NCBI GenBank assembly: GCA_003243445.1
Contig: QFQQ01000142.1
Span: forward strand, 1 to 6,640
Length of the DNA stretch: 6,640 nt
Direction of reading: 5' to 3'
Source of the DNA: Citrobacter freundii
GTDB taxonomy: Bacteria > Bacteroidota > Bacteroidia > Chitinophagales > Chitinophagaceae
Positions 1 to 4,879 of this stretch are shown piece after piece. The notes under the pieces were generated by a model. The model ran no database searches. It saw nothing but the letters and a program-made list of their open reading frames with translations, and was not told the DNA's origin. Made by a program: the position numbers and the translations under genes. Position 1 is the first letter of the stretch; every line of letters begins with the position of its first letter.

Positions 1-48
1 AGGTCCTTAAATGATCGGTGCTCAGTAAACCGGTGCTCGCTTATTAGA

Positions 49-245
49 AACGGGGATTTATGGGATGAAAAGGATTTTTTGTTCCCCGGGGAAATATTGT
101 ATTAGAGGAAAGGATTCTATCCCATTAATCTATATTTCATCTCTCTGTAATTGAATTCAGGAGGTCAGTTCGCATAATCACCTAATCCTTTTTCAATCAT
201 CAGACACCAATCCTCCTGATCCCAAAAATCCAATAAATCCCCGTT
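49..245. repeat. Degenerate inverted repeat of GGAT-rich sequence
   Basis: AACGGGGATTTAT at 49-61 recurs perfectly as its reverse complement at 233-245. Beyond this 13-base core both arms continue with GGAT-type blocks: TGGGATGAAAAGGAT on the forward strand, and TGGGATCAGGAGGAT on the reverse strand after a short insertion. On the reverse strand GGATT/GGGAT blocks recur roughly every 8-10 bases between about 180 and 245. Both arms translate into similar peptides (NGDLWDEKD and NGDLLDFWDQED), which reflects shared DNA repeat ancestry and not coding. I see this as interspersed intergenic repeat material of unknown function. Confidence 0.5.
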
Positions 246-304
246 CAGGCCAGCGATCACGACCACCAACCTGCACAACACTATTAATATTTCCAGAATA
301 ACTT
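239..304 (+). repeat. Direct repeat, copy 1 (upstream of msrA)
   Basis: This 66-base segment matches 352-417 without gaps at an offset of 113 bases. The downstream half (268-302) is best conserved, with 32 of 35 positions identical, including AACCTGCACAA, ACTATT and ATATTTCCAGAATAA. The upstream 35 bases match at about 25 of 35. Similarity ends abruptly on both sides. The arrangement suggests an old local duplication or a repeated regulatory site ahead of msrA. Confidence 0.75.
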
Positions 305-331
305 GCTGAGTTGTTAAAGTACAGAACTTTG
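303..331 (+). promoter_or_regulatory. Candidate Bacteroidota-type promoter for msrA
   Basis: GAACTTTG at 324-331 differs by one base from the Bacteroidota -7 element TAnnTTTG. TTG at 303-305 lies 18 bases upstream, close to the usual 19-base spacing of the -33 element. Transcription would start near 337, giving a leader of about 88 bases. The missing leading T and the short spacer make this tentative. Confidence 0.3.
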
Positions 332-336
332 AAAGC

Positions 337-369
337 CGGGAAGTGTTATTTTCCCGTACATGACGGGGA
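337..369 (+). promoter_or_regulatory. Two mutually exclusive hairpins in the msrA leader
   Basis: CGGGAA (337-342) pairs perfectly with TTCCCG (351-356) across an 8-base loop. The same right arm, TTCCCGT (351-357), can instead pair with ACGGGGA (363-369) across a 5-base loop, with one G-U pair. The two stems share bases and cannot coexist. They sit at the start of the transcript predicted from the candidate promoter, about 55 bases before the msrA ATG. No T-run follows, so an attenuator is not established. Confidence 0.3.
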
Positions 370-417
370 TAACAACCGCAAACCTGCACAAGACTATTCA
401 TATTTCCAGAATAATTT
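352..417 (+). repeat. Direct repeat, copy 2 (msrA leader)
   Basis: This is the second copy of the 66-base segment at 239-304, with the core at 381-415. It ends 7 bases before the msrA start codon, so its AT-rich end (AGAATAATTTAAC) forms the translation initiation region. Copy 1 has no start codon after it, which argues that the duplicated unit is a leader or binding region and not coding sequence. Confidence 0.75.
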
Positions 418-424
418 AACAACT

Positions 425-1114
425 ATGAAATTATCTATGTTAAAATCAGCTTTGGGATTACTGGTGCTTACCACCACAGGACTTTTCTCCTGTGCGCAAC
501 AGCCATCAGCCCCTTCAGAAAAAGAATCAACGAAAAAAAAGGAGATAACAATGAGCACGGCTTCTACAAGCGGCAAAACGGATACGGCGACGCTGGCAAA
601 CGGCTGTTTCTGGTGTACCGAGGCGATTTTTGAACAATTGGATGGTGTGATCAGCGCGGTTTCCGGTTATACCGGCGGCCAAACAGAAAATCCAACCTAC
701 AAGGAGGTATGCACCGGTGAAACCGGTCATGCGGAAGCGCTTCAGATCGTTTATGATCCGGCAAAGATCAGCTTTGATGAATTGCTGGAAGTATTCTGGG
801 AAACGCATGATCCGACCACCCTCAACCGCCAGGGTAATGATATAGGAACGCAATACCGCAGCGGCGTGTTCTATCATAACCAGGAACAAAAAGAGAAAGC
901 TGAAAAATATAAGGCCGAGCTCGACAAAAGCGGTGCATTCGACAAACCGATCGTCACCGAGATCACTCCGTTCACGACCTTCTATCCTGCGGAAAATTAC
1001 CACCAGGAGTACTTTGAGAATAATGAAAATACGAATCCTTATTGCAAGATTGTGATCAGGCCGAAGGTGGATAAGTTCAGGAAGGTGTTTAAGGATAAGT
1101 TGAAGAAGAATTGA
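425..1114 (+). CDS. msrA: Peptide-methionine (S)-S-oxide reductase MsrA, exported lipoprotein form
   Basis: MsrA reduces methionine-S-sulfoxide in proteins, a repair step after oxidative damage. The 229-residue product starts with a lipoprotein signal (about residues 1-22, KSALGLLVLTTTGLFS) ending in Cys23, then a short Ser/Glu/Lys linker. The catalytic domain begins near residue 55. GCFWC at 60-64 gives nucleophile Cys61 and a second Cys64, which in some MsrA acts as resolving cysteine. Relative to the E. coli enzyme, Tyr92, Glu104 (TGHAE), Asp139 and Tyr144 (DIGTQYRS) fall at the expected spacing from Cys61. NYHQEY (191-196) and NPYC with Cys207 close the fold, so the domain is complete. 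ATG 425 is chosen because it begins the signal peptide; an in-frame TTG at 311 would put 38 unrelated residues before it. An in-frame ATG at 551 behind AAGGAG could yield a cytosolic form. The periplasmic location is inferred. Confidence 0.95.
   Translation: MKLSMLKSALGLLVLTTTGLFSCAQQPSAPSEKESTKKKEITMSTASTSGKTDTATLANGCFWCTEAIFEQLDGVISAVSGYTGGQTENPTYKEVCTGETGHAEALQIVYDPAKISFDELLEVFWETHDPTTLNRQGNDIGTQYRSGVFYHNQEQKEKAEKYKAELDKSGAFDKPIVTEITPFTTFYPAENYHQEYFENNENTNPYCKIVIRPKVDKFRKVFKDKLKKN
539..553 (+). promoter_or_regulatory. Internal Shine-Dalgarno-like site and in-frame ATG in msrA
   Basis: AAGGAG at 539-544 lies 6 bases before the in-frame ATG at 551-553, which begins MSTAST just ahead of the catalytic domain. 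None of the four annotated starts in this window has a recognisable Shine-Dalgarno sequence, so this site stands out. Starting here would remove the lipoprotein signal and give a complete 187-residue cytosolic MsrA. An A8 run (533-540) immediately precedes and overlaps the site. The codons there encode Lys-Lys-Lys-Glu, so the match may be a by-product of a lysine-rich linker. Confidence 0.3.
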
Positions 1115-1123
1115 GGGGAGGAT

Positions 1124-1298
1124 GACGGCCGACCGCCGACCGCGGACCACCGACGTGAACTATGAATGTTGGAGTTTTACTGCCATTTAGCTTAAGACAG
1201 GGAGAGCCGTCCGATTCCGGAGAGCTCTCCCTGTTTACGTCAAAGATTTTAAGCAGACTACCCCCATAGTTCACGTCGGCGGTCCGCGGTCCGTGGTC
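1124..1298. repeat. Nested inverted repeat built from heptamers between convergent genes
   Basis: Two 34-base arms, 1131-1164 and 1265-1298, are inverted copies matching at 31 of 34 positions. Each arm contains three consecutive heptamers of the form GACCNCN followed by GACGTGAACTATG. A fourth, looser unit (GACGGCC, 1124-1130) precedes the left arm. Inside lie a second inverted pair, GCTTAA (1190-1195) with TTAAGC (1249-1254), and a perfect 11-base stem (1197-1207 with 1224-1234). The element starts about 10 bases after the msrA stop and its right arm touches the stop codon of the convergent gene. It encodes nothing. It resembles a REP/MITE-like interspersed element that could also end transcription from both sides. 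Confidence 0.85.
1197..1234. terminator. Strong hairpin, possible bidirectional terminator
   Basis: ACAGGGAGAGC (1197-1207) pairs perfectly with GCTCTCCCTGT (1224-1234). The apex can pair further, TCCG with CGGA around ATTC, after a 2x2 mismatch. It lies between the 3' ends of msrA and the convergent binding-protein gene, which is where a shared terminator is expected. Only TTT follows on the forward strand and CTT on the reverse, so it is not a textbook intrinsic terminator. Confidence 0.5.
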
Positions 1299-2948
1299 TC
1301 ACTCCCCCACCCTCGTCCTCCTCAGCTCCAGCAAATTCAACGCATTCGGCTTAAACCCCTTCACATTCGTTTGCACCAGCCTCACCACTTTGTCATACCA
1401 GAGCGGAACGACCGGGGCATCGTTCATCACCAGCTGATCAGCTTGCTGATAAAGGCGATAGCGGATGGAATCATTGGTTTCGGCCAGAGCCTTTTCAAAT
1501 AATGCATCGAATGCGGGATTGCTGTAGCGGGTATAATTGGGCGGTGCGGGATTTTTGGAATAGAAAACGGAAAGATAGTTTTCCGCATCAGGATAGTCTG
1601 CGATCCAGCTGGCACGGAAGAACAGCGCGCGGGAATTGGAAGTAAGCTCAAGCAGCAATGCTTTTTGCACGACCTCCACCTGTATGTTGATCCCCACCTC
1701 GGTCAATTGTTTGGCTATATAATCTCCCATGTCCGCATAGATCGGGATAGTGAGCAATTTGATCGCGGGCAAGCCTTTTCCGTCCGGGAAACCGGCTTCA
1801 GCTAACAGTTGACGGCTTTTGGCGGGATCATAGTGATAACCTTTTACCGCGGTGGTGTCGAACGAAGGAAGACCTTCGGGAACAAAGCCTGATTCTGCGG
1901 GTGTGCCCAGCGAATTCCGGAGATAAAGCGCCATCTTCCGCCGGTCAAAGCCATAATTGATCGCCTGTCTGATTTTCCGTAAACGTGTTGGAGATGCCTT
2001 TACCAGCGGATTGGTGGAGTCTACCAATAACCCGAGATACTCGATATTCAGATATGGATTGGTCTGCAGTTCGATCTTTCCTTCCCAGTCCTTACGCAGC
2101 GTTCCTTTCTTTGTAAGCACCTCGTCCTTAAAAGACGATTCGATATCATTGATGAAGGAGAGCTTTTTTTGTCTTAACAATAAAAACTCTGTTGCGCGGC
2201 TATCATAGAAACTGATCTTGATCCCATCCAGGTAAGGAAGACGATTTCCTTTTTCATCTTTTTCAAAATAGTGATCATGTTTGCCAAGGACCAACGCCTG
2301 CCCTTCTTCCCATGCGATAAAACGGAATGGGCCTGAACCAACCGGGTGACGCCTGAAATCACTGCCGTATTTATCCACGGCTTCTTTTGGCACAACGGAG
2401 CAGTACTGCATGGACAGTATTCCGAGGATCGGGTTATACGGACGTAGTAATCTTACCTGTAATGTAGTATCGTCCACCGCAGTGAAAGGCTGAACTGTAT
2501 CAACTTTTGCATTGAAGATCCAGGCGCCGGGACTGGCAACTTTTGCATCAGTGATTCGTGCTAAACTGTAAGCAACATCGTCCGCTTTCAGCAAACGCCC
2601 TTTACCACCGGGAAAGGCGGCATCGTCATGAAAGAATACATCGCTCCGCAAATGAAAAGTATAGATCTTCCTGTCATCCGAGACATCCCAGCTTTTGGCC
2701 AGTGAGGGAATGATCCGCAGACTGTCATCTATCTCCACCAGGGTGTTATACAGCTGATGAACGGCCCACATCACACTTTGATTCTTGGCAAAAACAGGAT
2801 CAAGCGATGCGATGCCGGTTTGTTCGTTATAATAAAATATCTTTCGCCCTTCATTATTTGCGGAAGAACAAGCTGCGCCAATGCAGGTAATGGTAAATAA
2901 CCCGATAACGAGGTTGAGATATCGCGGAATGTTTGTTTTAACAGGCAT
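1299..2948 (-). CDS. Peptide-type ABC transporter substrate-binding lipoprotein (SBP_bac_5, DppA/OppA-like)
   Basis: The 549-residue product is a family-5 solute-binding protein, normally capturing di- or oligopeptides for an ABC importer. Residues 1-26 form a lipoprotein signal with Cys27 in GAAC, so it should be membrane-anchored outside the inner membrane. Family features run in order: SLAKSWDVSDD and YTFHLR near 82-101, VGSGPFRF at 203-210, RQAINYGFDRRKMA around 327-340, WIADYPDAENYL at 448-459, and APVVPLWY at 511-518. Length is typical and the gene is intact. ATG 2948 directly precedes the signal peptide and lies just downstream of a good promoter match. No permease or ATPase gene adjoins it: the convergent neighbour is msrA and the divergent one a peptidase, so it is an orphan here. 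The peptide substrate is inferred; some family members bind nickel, haem or sugars. Confidence 0.92.
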   Translation of the reverse strand: MPVKTNIPRYLNLVIGLFTITCIGAACSSANNEGRKIFYYNEQTGIASLDPVFAKNQSVMWAVHQLYNTLVEIDDSLRIIPSLAKSWDVSDDRKIYTFHLRSDVFFHDDAAFPGGKGRLLKADDVAYSLARITDAKVASPGAWIFNAKVDTVQPFTAVDDTTLQVRLLRPYNPILGILSMQYCSVVPKEAVDKYGSDFRRHPVGSGPFRFIAWEEGQALVLGKHDHYFEKDEKGNRLPYLDGIKISFYDSRATEFLLLRQKKLSFINDIESSFKDEVLTKKGTLRKDWEGKIELQTNPYLNIEYLGLLVDSTNPLVKASPTRLRKIRQAINYGFDRRKMALYLRNSLGTPAESGFVPEGLPSFDTTAVKGYHYDPAKSRQLLAEAGFPDGKGLPAIKLLTIPIYADMGDYIAKQLTEVGINIQVEVVQKALLLELTSNSRALFFRASWIADYPDAENYLSVFYSKNPAPPNYTRYSNPAFDALFEKALAETNDSIRYRLYQQADQLVMNDAPVVPLWYDKVVRLVQTNVKGFKPNALNLLELRRTRVGE

Positions 2949-2964
2949 ATTGCGAATGAACGAC

Positions 2965-2995
2965 TAAATTTACAATCCAAACACATTCAGGCAAT
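2965..2995 (-). promoter_or_regulatory. Bacteroidota-type promoter of the substrate-binding protein gene
   Basis: On the reverse strand ATTG (2995-2992) is followed after exactly 19 bases by TAAATTTA (2972-2965). This matches the Bacteroidota pattern TTG, 19 bases, TAnnTTTG, except for the final G. The start site would fall near 2959, leaving a leader of only about 11 bases before ATG 2948, with no Shine-Dalgarno sequence. The assignment rests on pattern and spacing only. Confidence 0.45.
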
Positions 2996-3035
2996 GTCTT
3001 TGGGATAAAGAAAAGGATTAAGAAAGTTCGATAGA

Positions 3036-3049
3036 GGATGGCGGATGGC
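3036..3049. repeat. Tandem heptamer GGATGGC x2
   Basis: GGATGGC occurs twice in direct succession in the divergent intergenic region. Close by, GGTTCATG is repeated at 3051-3058 and 3081-3088, thirty bases apart. The repeats are short and could be chance, but they lie where regulators of the two divergent genes would bind. Confidence 0.35.
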
Positions 3050-3163
3050 TGGTTCATGGAAAATAAACACTTTTAACAAAGGTTCATGCCTGCTTCGCCG
3101 CCATTGAAGCAATTATTGAAAATCATCTCTAAAAAATATCTCACATTCAACTGTAAATACAGC

Positions 3164-4831
3164 ATGAAAACATTTACCGGTCTGTTATTAGCCCTGCTCT
3201 GCACGCTTGACGTTTTTTCCCAATATACACACCAGGATACACTACGTGGTACTATTTCACCCGAGCGCGCCTGGTGGGATGTAACCCGATATACGATTTC
3301 CGTTACGCCTGATTATTCCTCAAAAACCATCAAAGGGATCAACAGGATCTCCTTCAATATTGTATCCGCCCCCACGCCGAAAATGCAGATCGATCTGCAA
3401 CAACCGATGCAGATCGACAGCGTATTGCTTGGCCGGCAACGTACCAAACTGAATTATACGCGTGATGGCAATGCGTTCTATCTTGAACTGCCATCCGGTT
3501 ATCCCAATAACCAGAAGGCCGATTCGGTCGAGATCTTTTACTCGGGCAAACCGCGCGAAGCTGTAAATCCACCCTGGGATGGCGGCTGGATCTGGAAAAA
3601 AGATAAAAAAGGCCGTCCATGGATGTCCGTCGCCTGCCAGGGCCTGGGCGCCAGCGTATGGTATCCATGCAAAGATCATCAGAGCGATGAGCCGGACAAT
3701 GGCGCGGTATTGAACATTACTGTCCTTGACTCACTCACCGCCGTTGGCAATGGCCGCCTCAAAGAAAAAAAGGCAGCGGGAGATGGATTGACCACCTGGA
3801 GCTGGGTGGTAACAAACCCGATCAACAACTATAATATCGTTCCGTATATCGGTTATTATGTAAACTGGAATGAAACCTTCAGCGGATTGAAAGGTCCGCT
3901 CGATTGTAATTACTGGGTGCTTGATTATGATCTTGACAATTCAAAAGCGCAGTTTGGCCGTGACGTTAAGCTTATGCTGAAATGTTTTGAACATTGGTTC
4001 GGCCCTTATCCTTTCTATGAAGACAGTTATAAACTGGTTGAAGCGCCGCATCTCGGCATGGAACATCAAAGCGCGGTTGCATACGGCAATCAGTTCAAGA
4101 ACGGATATCTCGGAATGGACATTTCAGGTAGCGGCTGGGGCCGTAACTGGGATTACATTATTGTGCATGAAAGCGGACACGAATGGTTTGCTAACAATAT
4201 CACCACAAAGGATATTGCGGATATGTGGGTGCACGAAGGCTTTACCACTTATTCTGAAGTACTTTTTGTGGAATGCCAGTATGGTAAAAAAGCTGCGGAT
4301 GAATATTGCCAGGGCCAAAAAAGATCGATCACCAACGATAAACCGATCATCGGCGCTTACGGCGTGAATAAAGAAGGCAGTGGTGATATGTATCCTAAAG
4401 GCGCCTATATGATCCATACGATCAGGCAGATCATTAATGATGATAAAGTTTTCCTGGATATCATGCGCGGGCTGAACAAAGACTTTTACCACAAGACCGT
4501 TACATCGAAAGACGTTGAAAAATACATCAGCGATAAATCCCATAAAGATCTTTCAAAAGTGTTTGACCAGTACCTGAGAGACACACGGGTTCCTGTTTTT
4601 GAATACAAGATCGAAGGGACAACACTTTCCTATCGCTGGTCTGATTGCATCGAAGGTTTTAATATGCCGCTGAAAGTTTTCAGCAATGGGAAAGAGATCT
4701 GGCTGAAACCAACAGCCAGCTGGCAGGAGTTGAAGGTGAAAGAGCTGAATGAAAAAGATTTCTCCGCAGATAAGAACTTTTATATTCACGCAACAAAGAG
4801 CAGTTACGCCATCCCCAATCTTAAAAAATAG
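3164..4831 (+). CDS. Exported M1-family zinc metallopeptidase (aminopeptidase N-like)
   Basis: M1 enzymes are zinc aminopeptidases that trim N-terminal residues from peptides. The 555-residue product has a Sec signal peptide (MKTFTGLLLALL core, likely cut after VFS at 17-19), then an N-terminal beta domain. The catalytic core has the exopeptidase motif as GMEHQ (298-302; the classical form is GAMEN), HESGH at 335-339 with zinc ligands His335 and His339 and base Glu336, the third ligand Glu358 after 18 residues, and Tyr410 in YPKGA as transition-state tyrosine. It stops about 145 residues later, so the long helical C-terminal domain of PepN-type enzymes is absent. ATG 3164 is preferred over in-frame ATG 3086, which would place 26 extra residues before the signal peptide. 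No clear promoter is visible. It is divergent from the peptide-binding protein gene and lies 48 bases before the flippase gene. Confidence 0.95.
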   Translation: MKTFTGLLLALLCTLDVFSQYTHQDTLRGTISPERAWWDVTRYTISVTPDYSSKTIKGINRISFNIVSAPTPKMQIDLQQPMQIDSVLLGRQRTKLNYTRDGNAFYLELPSGYPNNQKADSVEIFYSGKPREAVNPPWDGGWIWKKDKKGRPWMSVACQGLGASVWYPCKDHQSDEPDNGAVLNITVLDSLTAVGNGRLKEKKAAGDGLTTWSWVVTNPINNYNIVPYIGYYVNWNETFSGLKGPLDCNYWVLDYDLDNSKAQFGRDVKLMLKCFEHWFGPYPFYEDSYKLVEAPHLGMEHQSAVAYGNQFKNGYLGMDISGSGWGRNWDYIIVHESGHEWFANNITTKDIADMWVHEGFTTYSEVLFVECQYGKKAADEYCQGQKRSITNDKPIIGAYGVNKEGSGDMYPKGAYMIHTIRQIINDDKVFLDIMRGLNKDFYHKTVTSKDVEKYISDKSHKDLSKVFDQYLRDTRVPVFEYKIEGTTLSYRWSDCIEGFNMPLKVFSNGKEIWLKPTASWQELKVKELNEKDFSADKNFYIHATKSSYAIPNLKK

Positions 4832-4879
4832 TGTTTCTGTATATTCATTAACATCAACCATCATTGCTATAGATCGATC

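Larger units (their letters stand above)
1..424. other. Intergenic region upstream of msrA, rich in degenerate repeats
   Basis: No convincing gene is present. One forward frame is open from the left edge to a TAG at 112-114 (37 codons). It has no recognisable domain and could be the tail of a gene outside the window or chance. A reverse frame across 165-422 would need a TTG start and overlaps the msrA leader, so I do not accept it. The stretch holds an 8-base direct repeat CGGTGCTC (16-23 and 31-38), a perfect 12-base palindrome TTCCCCGGGGAA (82-93), GGAT-rich segments in both orientations, and a duplicated 66-base segment. The msrA promoter and leader are probably in its last 120 bases. Confidence 0.6.

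Noticed and set aside
165..422. Reverse-strand open frame of 85 codons upstream of msrA
   Set aside because: It needs a TTG start and overlaps the duplicated leader. Its C-terminal part is GGAT-repeat translation and no family is recognisable.
311..424. N-terminal extension of msrA from TTG 311
   Set aside because: The extra 38 residues look unrelated to MsrA and would bury the lipoprotein signal that begins at ATG 425.
527..1150. Reverse-strand open frame of about 207 codons opposite msrA
   Set aside because: It lies almost entirely antisense to the conserved MsrA domain, begins in the heptamer repeat, and its translation has no recognisable motif.
1131..1298. CRISPR array or insertion sequence
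   Set aside because: The repeats are inverted heptamer arms, not direct repeats with unique spacers, and there is no transposase gene or room for one.
3086..3163. N-terminal extension of the M1 peptidase from ATG 3086
   Set aside because: It would put 26 lysine-rich residues before a well-formed Sec signal peptide; ATG 3164 gives the normal arrangement.
3987..4543. Overlapping open frames on both strands inside the M1 gene
   Set aside because: They overlap the HExxH-containing coding frame and have no motifs of their own, so they are frame shadows.
4832..4879. Separate promoter for the flippase gene
   Set aside because: The 48-base gap has no convincing TAnnTTTG element with a TTG at the right spacing, so read-through from the peptidase gene is simpler.
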